Positions 16,457-26,800 of a stretch of 64,000 nucleotides of DNA are shown in pieces (position 1 is the stretch's first letter; every line of letters starts with the position of its first letter). This DNA is from CAITSH01 sp945892985 (GTDB lineage: Bacteria > Pseudomonadota > Gammaproteobacteria > Burkholderiales > SG8-39), in contig CAMDDU010000019.1 in assembly GCA_945892985.1 (NCBI GenBank), positions 1-64,000 of the forward strand, given 5' to 3'. Below the pieces are notes generated by a model, which searched no databases, had not been told where the DNA came from, and saw only the letters and a program-made list of their open reading frames with translations. The position numbers were made by a program, and so were the translations under genes.

Positions 16457-19400
16457 ATGTCTTTTTACACCGCACTGACCGGGCTTAACGCAGCGACCGC
16501 GCAACTGGGCGTAACCAGCAACAACATCGCCAACGTCGGCACCTCGGGCTTCAAGCGCTCGCGCGCCGACTTCGGCGACATTTTCGCCACCTCACCGCTG
16601 CAAAAAGCCTCCAGCGTCATCGGCCAGGGCGTCTCACTGAAGCAGGTCAGCCAGGAGTTCAGCCAGGGCAACATCGCGACATCATCAAACGCGCTCGACC
16701 TGGCGATTACCGGCGACGGATTTTTCCCGCTCAAATCGGCCGACGGCCTGCAAAACATTTACACCCGTAATGGCGCGTTCACCATGAACGACCAATACAA
16801 CGTGGTCAACTCGGCGGGGCAGGCACTGATGGCAGCCTCGGTCGACAGTAGCGGCAAGGCCGACCTGGGTAACCTCAACCGCCTCGCCATCCCGAAAAAA
16901 ACCACCGGTGACGCCAAGCAAACTTCGCTGGTCAAACTGGGCCTGAATTTCCCGGCTGACGCCAAGGTCGTCACCGCCGCCTTTAACCGCACCAACGCGG
17001 CCACCTACAACAAAACAACCGCCCTGACCGTGTATGACCAGGGCGGCAACGGTTACCTCGCCACCGTCTACTACGCCAAGACCCAGAACGCCAGCCAGGG
17101 CAGCCCGTACAACAAATGGCAGACCTATGTGTACATCGGTGACTCCGCGGTCAACGCCTCGCTGATCCAGGCCACCGATGAAAACAACCAAAAACTGTAC
17201 GTCAACAAATACGGCCAACTCAAGTCCGAGGTCGAAGTTGCCGACCAGCTGGTCAACCGCAAAACGCAAATGTTCGCGCTCGACAACCTGACCGACAAAC
17301 GCACCTCGGTACCCGCCTCCATCATCGGCACGACAGTGGCAGGGTCCAAGACCAAGGCTGCGGACGGCACCGACTACACGATAGATTTGACGGCGGAAAA
17401 AGGCATCAATTTCTCCACCATCAGTGCCACCAACAAGGCGATGCTCACCTCGCTGTTCGCGATCGATGTGGACGGCTCCAACAAGCCCGTCACCATCGAC
17501 ATGAGCCGCCTTGCCAGCCAGAACAAAACGCTGACCGGCATCGATATCGCCAAGGAAATGAGCAATGAGATCAACAGCACTTTCGGCGATAACCGTTATT
17601 GGGATTTCACCACCGCCGACGCGAGCAAGAAATTCACTATCGGTTCTGGCACGGGCAGCCTGGCCATAGACCTCGCCGACACCATAAAAACCGACAGGAT
17701 TGCGTTCACTGCAGCAACCGGGGCCGGCGACATAATCGTCGGTGGACAGACCGTCAATATACCCGCAGCCAGGACAGCCATAGAGGTCGCTGCCCTCGTC
17801 AAGACCGCCCTTTCAACCGCGGGCGGCGTCTTCCAGGCTGGGGTTCATGCTGGCGCAACCATCACCGACAATGGCAACGGCTCCATCAGCATCGCCTACT
17901 CCGCGGTCGATAGCGCCAAGGACGCTGTCGGCGCGCCCGCCGCCTTTACCCCACTCCCGGCCGTCACTGCTGGCGGCGGCTCGTCCGGCGTGATTACCAC
18001 CTCCACCCCCACCACGCTGCAGCGCGCCGACAAAATGACCTTTTCAGCTGCCACCACGGCCGGGAACATCACTGTTGCCGGGGTTACAGTCGCCGTCACG
18101 GCAGGCATGAGCGCGGCCAACGTAGCGGCTGCGGTAAAAGCCGCCGTCGACGCGAACGCCTTTATCACAGGCAACGCCGGGCGATCCATAACGAATAATG
18201 GCGACGGCTCAATCACCCTCAAGTACGCAGCGGCCGATTCCAAGGCCATCACCCTCAGTTATAGCGACACCGGCGTCACCGGCGTAACGGCGCCACTGGT
18301 CGAAACCAATCCGGCTATCACCGACACCATGACGACCAAACAAGTCGTCGACGCGATGCAGGTGCGCATAAACCGGGCGGTCTCGACCGGCGCAACCCCC
18401 GATGTAGGGATCAAGGTAAGCTACGACCCTGTCACCGCCGGGTTCAAGTTCGTCCCCGCAGACGGGATTACGGCGCTGACACTGCGTGGGGGCACCACCA
18501 CCTCCACCTCCAACGATTTACTTGGGCTGGGCATCACCAGCGCGACGTTAGCGGCCGATGGCTCCTACGTCACCAACGATTCCATCAAGCCCAACGGCAA
18601 CCCCATACGTGCCGCCGCCGACCAACGCTACGGCGTCAAGGTCGACTTCGACAGCGTGACACAAAAGTTCACCGTCTCCTCAGGTAAAACCGGCGACTCC
18701 TCCAGCATCGCCCTGTCAAACGTTAACAATTTCGCGAAGTCCCTGATGGGCTTGGCGAACAACAGTGTCACCACATCAACGGCGGCACTACGCGGTATCA
18801 CCTCGTCGCCGGCTATAACCCGCGGATCGACCATCGGCATCAACGTCGACAACAACTTCCCCGTCGACACGACCAACAACCGCTTTGTCGTCACGGTGGA
18901 CAACGTCAAGGGCGAGATCGTTATCCCGCCAAGCGCCAACTACACGCTGGACGGCTTTATGGCGCAACTGCAAAACCGCATCAACCTTCTCGCCAACGAT
19001 GCCGGAAACAGCGTATCGGGTGTCAAGGTCGAATACGAGCGCGGCACCAACAGCTTCAAATTCACCAGCGGCACCGCCTCCAGCGACTCGTTCATCAAGA
19101 TCTCGGGCAGCAGCATGTGGGGCCTGGCAAACGCCACCGCCGGCCGTGGCGAGACCTCAAGCTGGACCAAACCAACCCAGTTCACGACACTGGTCAACGG
19201 CGTCCCCGTGCCCAAATACATCGATGAACGCGGCCTGGAGACCACCAGCACCGACGGCTTTACGACCCTGCCCGAATGGTCGGCGGTCTACTACGACAAG
19301 GGCGAACTGACTTTTGACACCGGCGGAAAACTGCTCTCCCCCAAAAGCGGCTCCCAGCTCGACACGGTGTTCCTTGCCGACGGTAAGGGCGCACTGCGCA

Positions 19401-19837
19401 TCAACATCGACTACTCAGCCTCGTCACAGTTCTCCTCCCCCTTCGCCGTGCTCTCGCAGGCACAGGATGGCTCACCCGAGGGCGATCTGGTCGGCGTGAA
19501 TATCGGCGACGACGGTCTGGTCAATGCCAGCTACTCAAACGGCTCGCAAAGGGCGCTAGGAAAAATCATTCTTGCCAACTTTTCCAACGCCAACGGCCTG
19601 CGCCAGATCGGCGACGGCAGTTTTAACGCTAGCGCCGCCTCCGGTACGGCAGTGCTTGGCGAGGCCGGCGGCGCCGGATTCGGCACCCTGCGTGCCGGTG
19701 CGCGCGAACGGGCCAACGTCGACCTCACCCAGGAACTGGTGGACTTGATCACCGCACAGCGTAACTTCCAGGCCTCTGCCAAAGCGATTGAGACGAGCAC
19801 TTCGCTGACGCAGACCATCATCCAAATCCGTAACTAA
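16457..19837 (+). CDS. flgE: FlgE, unusually large flagellar hook protein
   Basis: Hook subunit. The N-terminal GLNAATAQLGVTSNNIANVG and C-terminal ELVDLITAQRNFQASAKAIE rod/hook signatures are intact, and AGGAG precedes the ATG. The length of 1126 residues is well over twice the about 400 of enteric FlgE. The extra mass is a central Ala/Thr/Gly-rich insertion. Two copies of a roughly 80-residue module lie at about 414-496 and 526-606: (I/M)(A/T)F(T/S)AAT.AG.I.V.G, a helix, then T.NG(N/D)GSI. They are probably surface-exposed hook domains. It is in frame throughout, so it is not a fusion artefact of a stop readthrough. Confidence 0.95.
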   Translation: MSFYTALTGLNAATAQLGVTSNNIANVGTSGFKRSRADFGDIFATSPLQKASSVIGQGVSLKQVSQEFSQGNIATSSNALDLAITGDGFFPLKSADGLQNIYTRNGAFTMNDQYNVVNSAGQALMAASVDSSGKADLGNLNRLAIPKKTTGDAKQTSLVKLGLNFPADAKVVTAAFNRTNAATYNKTTALTVYDQGGNGYLATVYYAKTQNASQGSPYNKWQTYVYIGDSAVNASLIQATDENNQKLYVNKYGQLKSEVEVADQLVNRKTQMFALDNLTDKRTSVPASIIGTTVAGSKTKAADGTDYTIDLTAEKGINFSTISATNKAMLTSLFAIDVDGSNKPVTIDMSRLASQNKTLTGIDIAKEMSNEINSTFGDNRYWDFTTADASKKFTIGSGTGSLAIDLADTIKTDRIAFTAATGAGDIIVGGQTVNIPAARTAIEVAALVKTALSTAGGVFQAGVHAGATITDNGNGSISIAYSAVDSAKDAVGAPAAFTPLPAVTAGGGSSGVITTSTPTTLQRADKMTFSAATTAGNITVAGVTVAVTAGMSAANVAAAVKAAVDANAFITGNAGRSITNNGDGSITLKYAAADSKAITLSYSDTGVTGVTAPLVETNPAITDTMTTKQVVDAMQVRINRAVSTGATPDVGIKVSYDPVTAGFKFVPADGITALTLRGGTTTSTSNDLLGLGITSATLAADGSYVTNDSIKPNGNPIRAAADQRYGVKVDFDSVTQKFTVSSGKTGDSSSIALSNVNNFAKSLMGLANNSVTTSTAALRGITSSPAITRGSTIGINVDNNFPVDTTNNRFVVTVDNVKGEIVIPPSANYTLDGFMAQLQNRINLLANDAGNSVSGVKVEYERGTNSFKFTSGTASSDSFIKISGSSMWGLANATAGRGETSSWTKPTQFTTLVNGVPVPKYIDERGLETTSTDGFTTLPEWSAVYYDKGELTFDTGGKLLSPKSGSQLDTVFLADGKGALRINIDYSASSQFSSPFAVLSQAQDGSPEGDLVGVNIGDDGLVNASYSNGSQRALGKIILANFSNANGLRQIGDGSFNASAASGTAVLGEAGGAGFGTLRAGARERANVDLTQELVDLITAQRNFQASAKAIETSTSLTQTIIQIRN

Positions 19838-19858
19838 GCCTAAACCGGGAACGCGATC

Positions 19859-20635
19859 ATGGACAAACTGATATACACCGCGATGAGCAGCATTAGCGAG
19901 AGCGGGAGCCCACGGCAGCAGTTGAACAACGAAATCGCCAACCTCTCCACGCCCGGCTTCAAGTCCAGTTTTTCTGCTGCCATGAAGACGGTGAAAGTAT
20001 CAGGTCCGGGCTTTGATTCGCGCTACATCCCGACCAGCACGGCCTACGACCGCATCTCCCTTGCCCCCGGCCCGCGCATGTACACCGGCGTGCCGCTGGA
20101 TATCGCCATGAACGGCAACACAGTACTGGGCGTGACGGCGGGCAATGGCGAACTCGCCTTTACCCGTCGCGGCGACCTGCGCGTCGGCAGCAACGGCATA
20201 GTGGAAACCGGCTCCGGCCAGGGCGTACGCGGCGAAAGCGGCCCCATCACCGCGCCGGCCGGATATTCGGTGGAGGTCACCGGCGACGGCTCAATGTACG
20301 CAGTGAGCGCGGGCAAACTGGAACCGGCGGCGCGAACGCTGATCGGCAAACTGTTATTGCGCGATGCCAGCGAAACACCGCTGGAGCGGCGCGAAGACGG
20401 CCTGTTCACGCCGGCCCCCAAACCCGGTGCGACCGAAAAACAGAGTGGCGCCGATATCAAGGACGGGAAACAAACCCCTTCCATCAGTGTCGCCGCCCTC
20501 GAGGGCAGCAACGTGTCCACGTTTGGCGCGATGACAAGGCTGCTCGATTACAGCCGCAGCTACGAAGCGAATATCAAATTTATCAAAGAAGCGAAAACTC
20601 TGGACGAGTCCGGCGCTTCGATGATGAAGGCCTGA
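19859..20635 (+). CDS. flgF: FlgF, proximal rod protein
   Basis: 258 residues, usual length. MDKLIYTAMSSISESGSPRQ, QLNNEIANLSTPGFKSSF and the later GNGELAFTRRGDLRVGSNG match FlgF. A C-terminal ALEGSNVSTFGAMTRLLDYS plus YEANIKFIKEAKTLDES ends the protein as expected. It lies between flgE and flgG in the canonical order. Confidence 0.96.
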   Translation: MDKLIYTAMSSISESGSPRQQLNNEIANLSTPGFKSSFSAAMKTVKVSGPGFDSRYIPTSTAYDRISLAPGPRMYTGVPLDIAMNGNTVLGVTAGNGELAFTRRGDLRVGSNGIVETGSGQGVRGESGPITAPAGYSVEVTGDGSMYAVSAGKLEPAARTLIGKLLLRDASETPLERREDGLFTPAPKPGATEKQSGADIKDGKQTPSISVAALEGSNVSTFGAMTRLLDYSRSYEANIKFIKEAKTLDESGASMMKA

Positions 20636-20675
20636 AGATGGCTTTGCGAATAACAGCTAAAAAAGGAGCAGTGTA

Positions 20676-21461
20676 ATGGATGCCTCAATGTGGGTAGCAA
20701 AAACCGGCCTCGATGCGCAGCAGACGCGCATGGCGGTCATTTCAAACAACCTGGCCAACGTCAACACCAACGGCTTCAAGCGCGCTCGCGCGGTGTTCGA
20801 GGACCTGCTCTACCAAAACGTGCGTCAAGCGGGGGGGCAGACCTCGGCCAATGACCGCGCACCGACAGGCCTGATGCTGGGCACCGGTACGCGCATCATC
20901 GCCACCGAAAAAATGCATGTCCAGGGCAATATGATCAACACCCAGAATGCCCTTGACGTGGCGGTACAGGGCGACGGATTCTTCCAGGTGTTGCAGCCAG
21001 ACGGCAGCCTCGCCTATACCCGGGATGGCAGCTTCAAGCTGTCGGCCACCGGGCAATTGGTCACCTCCAACGGCTCGCTTCTGCAACCGGCGATCACCAT
21101 TCCGGCGAACGCCTCGAGCATCACCATCGGCGCAGATGGCACGGTCTCGGCGAAGCTCGCCAAGCTCCCCGACCAGCAGGTCCTGGGCAATCTGACGCTG
21201 GCGCGTTTCGCCAATCCCGCAGGTTTGGAATCCATAGGCCAGAACCTGATGCGCGCGACCTCTGCCAGCGGCGCAGTGCAGCAACTCAGGCCGGGCGTCA
21301 ACGGTGCCGGTGAGCTGGTTCAAGGTGCGCTCGAGGCCTCGAACGTCAACGTCGTCGAAGAGATGGTGAACATGATCGAAACGCAGCGCGCCTACGAGAT
21401 CAACTCCAAGGCCATCGCCGCCGCCGACCAGATGCTCAAGTTCGTCAATAACAACCTGTGA
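20676..21461 (+). CDS. flgG: FlgG, distal rod protein
   Basis: 261 residues. The N-terminus WVAKTGLDAQQTRMAVISNN followed by LANVNTNGFKRARAVFEDLL is diagnostic for FlgG. The C-terminus ASNVNVVEEMVNMIETQRAY then EINSKAIAAADQML is equally typical. AAAGGAG precedes the ATG by seven bases. Its TGA overlaps the possible GTG start of flgH. Confidence 0.98.
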   Translation: MDASMWVAKTGLDAQQTRMAVISNNLANVNTNGFKRARAVFEDLLYQNVRQAGGQTSANDRAPTGLMLGTGTRIIATEKMHVQGNMINTQNALDVAVQGDGFFQVLQPDGSLAYTRDGSFKLSATGQLVTSNGSLLQPAITIPANASSITIGADGTVSAKLAKLPDQQVLGNLTLARFANPAGLESIGQNLMRATSASGAVQQLRPGVNGAGELVQGALEASNVNVVEEMVNMIETQRAYEINSKAIAAADQMLKFVNNNL

Positions 21462-21469
21462 GCATAACC

Positions 21470-22198
21470 ATGCAAACCGTGCCCCGTCGCGCCGCAACAC
21501 CGCTGACATCGCTGACACTGCTGGCACTGACACTGATCGGTGGCTGTGCCGCCCAGCAAATACCACCCAGCGCACAATTTGCACCGGTGCTGCCCGTGGT
21601 AGCGGCACAGCCCCGCGAGGCCAATGGCTCGCTGTTCGTCGACGGCCGGTCCGAGAACTTTTTCGGCCGGCAACGCGATTACCGCGTCGGTGATGTGGTT
21701 ACGGTACTGCTGGACGAAAGAACCCAGTCACTGCGCACCCAAAACACGACCGTCAAGCGGACGGCGACCAATGATGCCTTCCCTTCGATCCAGAACAAAC
21801 TGGCTGACTCACTGGGTCGTACCGGTTTGCCCTTTGCAGGAGGCATAGGCAAAGCTGCCGGCATGATCAAGGCCGACGGCGCGGTCATCGGCAGCGATGG
21901 CGGCGGCAACTCCGGCCAGCAAAACGCACTCACCGGTTCCATAGCTGTGACCGTTATCGAGGTCATGTCCAACGGCAATCTCGTGGTTCGTGGCGAGAAG
22001 CAAGTCACCTTGAGTGAAGGCAGCGAGGTGATTCAGGTCTTTGGCGTGGTGCGTACCGAGGACATCGCTTCCAACGGCACAGTGACATCGAAGCGCCTGG
22101 CCAATGCACAAATCACCTACCGCGGCACCGGCGATCTGGCGAGCTCCGCCAAGCCGGGCTGGGGCACCAACCTCCTAAATAACCTGTGGCCCTTCTAG
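21470..22198 (+). CDS. flgH: FlgH, L-ring lipoprotein
   Basis: Outer-membrane L-ring subunit. It has a lipoprotein signal (LTLLALTLIGGC) with the acylated Cys in IGGCAA. Conserved segments are GSLFVDGRSENFFGRQRDYR, VGDVVTVLLDERTQS, then GNLVVRGEKQV and EDIASNGTVTSKRLANAQI, ending in WGTNLLNNLWPF. It starts at the ATG at 21470; a GTG at 21458 overlapping the flgG stop is an alternative that adds four residues. Confidence 0.96.
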   Translation: MQTVPRRAATPLTSLTLLALTLIGGCAAQQIPPSAQFAPVLPVVAAQPREANGSLFVDGRSENFFGRQRDYRVGDVVTVLLDERTQSLRTQNTTVKRTATNDAFPSIQNKLADSLGRTGLPFAGGIGKAAGMIKADGAVIGSDGGGNSGQQNALTGSIAVTVIEVMSNGNLVVRGEKQVTLSEGSEVIQVFGVVRTEDIASNGTVTSKRLANAQITYRGTGDLASSAKPGWGTNLLNNLWPF

Positions 22199-22212
22199 GG
22201 ATGACAAGCACC

Positions 22213-23346
22213 ATGCAACGGCTCATTTTTCTGACGCTCTGTTTCCTGCTTTGCGCACAACCGGCAAAGGCTGATCGCATAAAGGATCTGACCTCGGTGG
22301 CCAGCGTGCGCGCCAACCAGCTCATCGGTTACGGCCTGGTGGTCGGCCTGCAGGCGACTGGTGACGGCGGCGATATTCCCTTTGCCGGCCAGAGCCTGCG
22401 CGCCCTCCTCAACCAGCTTGGGGTCAGCGTGGACGGACAATTGTCCGACTTTGACGGTGGCGTTTCCTTGGTCGCGAAGTTGGACGTCAAGAACGTGGCT
22501 GCCGTCATGGTGACAGCGGAACTGCCGGCCTTTGCCAAACCGGGGCAAACCATAGATATCAATGTTGCCGCGATCGGCAAGGCCACCAGCCTGCGCGGGG
22601 GCAATCTGATAATGACACGCTTGCGCGCCGCAGATGGATCCGTCTACGCCATCGCCCAGGGCTCGATGACTATTGCGTCAGTCGAGGCCAGCGCCGCCGG
22701 ATCGAGCATCTCAACCGGGGTGTCCACATCGGGCCGCATACCGAACGGCGCACTCGTCGAGCGCGCGGTCGAAACCTCGTTTGAAAAATCAGCCTCGGTG
22801 GTGCTCAACGTACGATCCCACGACTTCACCACTGCCAACGCCATTGTCAATGCGGTGAACAGCAAATTCGGCGCCGGTATCGCACGGGCGCTAGACGGCG
22901 TTTCGGTGGCGCTGGCGGCGCCCCAGGAGATCAACCAGCGCGTCGCCTTCATGAGCATGATCGAGAACCTTGAGATTGTCCCGGGCGATGCAACGGCCCG
23001 GGTGGTCATCAACGCACGCACCGGAACGGTGGTGATCAGCCGCAATGTGCGCGTAACCGCCTCGGCGGTCAGCCATGGTGGCATCACCGTCAGCATTGCG
23101 GCGACAAATTCGGTCAGCCAACCGGCAGCGCTCGCACCGGTGGGCGCGGTGCCTGTGACGGTGACTAATGCCGAAATTTCGGCGACAGAGGCCAAAAATC
23201 CGATGTTCCTTTTCCAGCCCGGGGTCGACTTGAGAGACATTGTTGACGCCATCAACCAGGTTGGCGCCACACCCTCGGCCCTCATCGCAATTCTCGAGGC
23301 ACTCAGGCGCGCCGGCAGCCTGCGCGCCGAATTGGTGGTGATCTGA
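22213..23346 (+). CDS. flgI: FlgI, P-ring protein
   Basis: Periplasmic P-ring subunit of 377 residues. A cleavable signal (MQRLIFLTLCFLLCAQPAKA) precedes DRIKDLTSVASVRANQLIGY and GLVVGLQATGDG. Later FSGI-type motifs include LRGGNLIMTRLRAADGSVYA and a C-terminal VDAINQVGATPSALIAILEA. TAGGG lies upstream of the ATG at 22213. Earlier in-frame starts (22186, 22201) lack a ribosome site and would spoil the signal peptide. The gene is 14 bases after flgH. Confidence 0.97.
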   Translation: MQRLIFLTLCFLLCAQPAKADRIKDLTSVASVRANQLIGYGLVVGLQATGDGGDIPFAGQSLRALLNQLGVSVDGQLSDFDGGVSLVAKLDVKNVAAVMVTAELPAFAKPGQTIDINVAAIGKATSLRGGNLIMTRLRAADGSVYAIAQGSMTIASVEASAAGSSISTGVSTSGRIPNGALVERAVETSFEKSASVVLNVRSHDFTTANAIVNAVNSKFGAGIARALDGVSVALAAPQEINQRVAFMSMIENLEIVPGDATARVVINARTGTVVISRNVRVTASAVSHGGITVSIAATNSVSQPAALAPVGAVPVTVTNAEISATEAKNPMFLFQPGVDLRDIVDAINQVGATPSALIAILEALRRAGSLRAELVVI

Positions 23347-23347
23347 C

Positions 23348-23860
23348 ATGAGCGACGCCATACAAGGCCCCAGTTCGTATCATGATTTCGCCGGTCTGGG
23401 CAGATTACGCGGCCAGGCCCACAAAGACAGCGACGCGGCCACCCGCGAGACGGCCCAGCAATTTGAGGCGATGTTCATCCAAATGCTGATGAAACCCATG
23501 CGTGAGGCCGCTTTCAAGAGCGACCTGGTGGAATCACAAAGCCTGGAGACCTACCAGGGACTGTACGACAAGGAACTGTCCATGCAAATGGCCAGGCGCG
23601 GTGCGCTTGGCGTCGCTGACATGCTCACGGCGCAACTCGCGCGCGCCAAAGTGGTACCGCTCGAGGCGGACAAACTCAATCTACCCCAGGGCAAGGAGTC
23701 GACGCCCTTACCCGGCCTGCCGCTCAAACCCGAGCGCGGCACGCTTCCCCTCAATAGGGCAAAACCGTACCTGGCAATGCCGCCGGTGCGCCAGACTGAG
23801 TTTTCGCTCGATCCGACGCAGTCACCTGCCTCGGGCAACAACAGCTACCAGGCCGAGTGA
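23348..23860 (+). CDS. flgJ: FlgJ, rod-binding domain only
   Basis: 170 residues. The N-terminal rod-capping domain is complete: AAQQFEAMFIQMLMKPMREA in variant form (TAQQFEAMFIQMLM), then YQGLYDKELSMQMARRGALG and ADMLTAQLA. The muramidase/glucosaminidase domain found in enteric FlgJ (about 310 residues) is absent; the tail is Pro-rich and not catalytic. It acts as a rod cap, so another protein must hydrolyse the wall; the LysM/SLT-like product at 13362 is the candidate. It starts 2 bases after flgI. Confidence 0.93.
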   Translation: MSDAIQGPSSYHDFAGLGRLRGQAHKDSDAATRETAQQFEAMFIQMLMKPMREAAFKSDLVESQSLETYQGLYDKELSMQMARRGALGVADMLTAQLARAKVVPLEADKLNLPQGKESTPLPGLPLKPERGTLPLNRAKPYLAMPPVRQTEFSLDPTQSPASGNNSYQAE

Positions 23861-23873
23861 AAGATAAAAAACC

Positions 23874-26800
23874 ATGAGCGATCTGCTTAGCATCGGCAGC
23901 ACAGCGGTGGCCGCTTACCAGCGGGCCCTTGCCACCGTCAGCAACAACATCGCCAACATTGACACCGAGGGCTACACCCGGCAGGAAATTTCCCTCAGCC
24001 CGGCCGCGCCACAAAGCACCGGCTCGACCTTCCTTGGCACCGGCGTGATGTTCAACAGCGTTACCCGCGCCTACAACGAGTTCGCCGAATCCGGTCTGCG
24101 CGGGAGCATCAGCACACTCAACACACAAGGGCCCTTGGTGCAGTATGCCAATCGCGTCATTGACGTGATGGGCAACGGACAATCCGGACTGGCTCCGTCG
24201 CTGGACCAGTTCTTTGCGGCGGCACGCGCCGTCTCCGCCCAACCCGCCTCCACCGACCTGCGCAGCAGCCTCCTGCAAAACGCCGACCAGGTGGCGTCAC
24301 GTTTCCGTGAGCTCGCCGGCCAGCTCGGGAGCGTGGAAACCGAAACACGGGACGCCATCAAGGCCGGCGTAGAAAAACTCAACACACTGGCCAAGCAGTT
24401 GGCCACGGTCAACACCCAACTCAATCGTAACGCCACCCTGACACGCCAGTCGCCCGACATACTGGACCAGCGCGACAAACTACTGCGCGACATGTCGGCG
24501 CTGGCGGCCATCAGCGTCACCGCCCGCCCCAACGGCGAGGTTGCCGTGTCCCTCGGCCTGTCCTCGAGCCAGAGTCTGATTGTCGATCCAAGCGGGGCAA
24601 AGAGTATTGGTGCCGTATTCAGCGACAGCAGCACCGGCAAGGTTGATATCGTGCTCGACCCCTCGGGCAGCAACACCGCGATAGCCGGCATGAGCAGCGG
24701 CAGCCTCGCCGGACTGATCGGGTTTCGCCAGCAGGCGCTGGAACCAACGCAGACCAAGCTGGATTTTCTTGCCCAGGTCTTTTCATCCGAAATCAACAAA
24801 TTGCAGGGTTCGGGCGTGGATACGCGCGGCGAGATCGGCCAGCCGCTTTATGTAATCGACCCGGTGTTCAGCCTGCAGTCGCCCGCCAGCAACAGCAAAG
24901 TTCAGGTGAGCACAAGCGTCGTCAACGCCGCGGCCTTCGCCTTTCATGATGTCGAACTGCGCTACGACGGCACGCGTCAGCGCTGGAGCGCCACCGACAC
25001 GACCTCAAAACAAACGGTGACCGGCGCCAGTGGCGCGAGCGAGTTGACGATCAACGGCGTACGCCTTAATTTTAGCGGTACGGCGCTGGACGCCGATATG
25101 CTCGCACTCAAAGCGGCGCAAAGACCGGCCTCGGGCATACGCATGACCCAGATCGATCCGCAGCGCATTGCCGCCGGAGCGCTGTTCCGGGTTGCCGGCA
25201 AGTCTACCAATGGCAGCATTGCCTCCCCCTCTCTGAGCTATAAAGCGCAAGTGGGCGCGCTGGCAGGTCCGGCCCTGCTCGACAAGACCTTGGTGAACAA
25301 TGCCGGCCGTTCCAGCGGCGTAAAGTTTGCCAACGCATCGACTGCGCCGGCCAGCGGCATCACCACCATCCCGGCGGGCTTTCGCAACGTTGCCATTAAT
25401 CTTGAAACCACGCCGGCCAACAGCCTTGATTTGCAGATTTTCACCCGCGACGGCCGCCAACTGATAGGGCCTGCGCTTAGCGACACACAGCAACAGGCTT
25501 TACTCAGCCCGGCCAACGGCTTTGTCGCCGGGGCGGGCTACGCGGCAGACTACCTCAACCGATCCGGCGAGGCCGGTTATCGCAAACTTGACGTGTTTTA
25601 TGGTGCACGCGCAGTCGCGCAGGGCGACCCCGCCTATGACGCTGCCAATAATGTGGTCGATCGTCGCCAGATCTTGGCCAAGCTGGAAGCGCTCGCCATG
25701 CCTGCGGCGACGGCGCTGGCCGGCAGCACTTTCATCGCCGCCGGCGCCCTTAGCCTGAACGGCAAGGCCCTCCCCAGTCTTGTCGTTCCTACCGCCGGCA
25801 TGCAAGCCGCAGACCTCGCCAACTGGATCAATGCGGCCGCCGCGGGCGTCTCCGATGTCACGGCCAGCGCAATCAACGAAATACAGGTCGGCGCGACCGA
25901 CCTGAAACTGAGCCCGACGCGCACGGCGATTACGATTAACGGCACCCAGATCACCGACAGCTCGGGCACGTTCGCCAGTGCACAAAGCCTGATGACTGCG
26001 ATCAATGCGCAATCGGCAGCCACCGGCGTTAGTGCGACGATCAACCGCGACGGGGCGATGACGCTGACGAACACGGCGGGCAACGCCGGCAAGGATATTG
26101 TCATAGGCACCCCTGCCGGCTATGTGACGAACGCGCTCAATCTTGGCGCGGCGACTTTTCGCGGTCATATCAGTCTGAGCAGCGCAAAGGAGATGCGCAT
26201 CGGCATTGGCGCCAATGGTTCTGCATCCGATCTGGCCAAACTCGGCTTGCGCGCCACCGCCTACATCGCCGGCGCGGCGCCTGAAGACCTGCTCGTATTC
26301 GCAAGCGGTGTCGGTGCCGGTGCGGTCGCCGCAAGCTATGAGGTCGCAAGCGTCGATCGCGTGCAACAGCAGCGCGGACAGCCCCTGGATATCACCTTCA
26401 CCTCGGCGGACAACTACACCATCACGGATGTGAGCACCGGCAGCATTTTGGCGCAGCGCAAATACGACCCGCAAACGGGTATCGCCTACGGGGAGCTGAA
26501 GCTTAATTTTTCGACCGCCCCGGCAGCCGGCGACAGCTTTCGCGTCGACGGCAACCAGGATGGCGTTGGCAACAATGAAAACATCCTGCGCATTGCCGAC
26601 ATGGCATCAAACAAGTCTCTTCTGCCCGGTGACAAGACGCTGAGCGAGGGCTATAGCGATTTGCTCAGCGCGGTAGGCAGTATCGCCAATCAGGCAACGA
26701 TTTCACAACAAGCGCTCAGCGTGGTCAATGAGCAAGCCGTAGCAGCACGCGACAAAGTATCCGGGGTAAATCTTGACGATGAAGCGGCCGACCTGATCCG

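Noticed and set aside
16457..19837. FlgE as a misassembled fusion of two genes
   Set aside because: The frame is continuous with one hook N-terminus and one hook C-terminus; only the middle is expanded.
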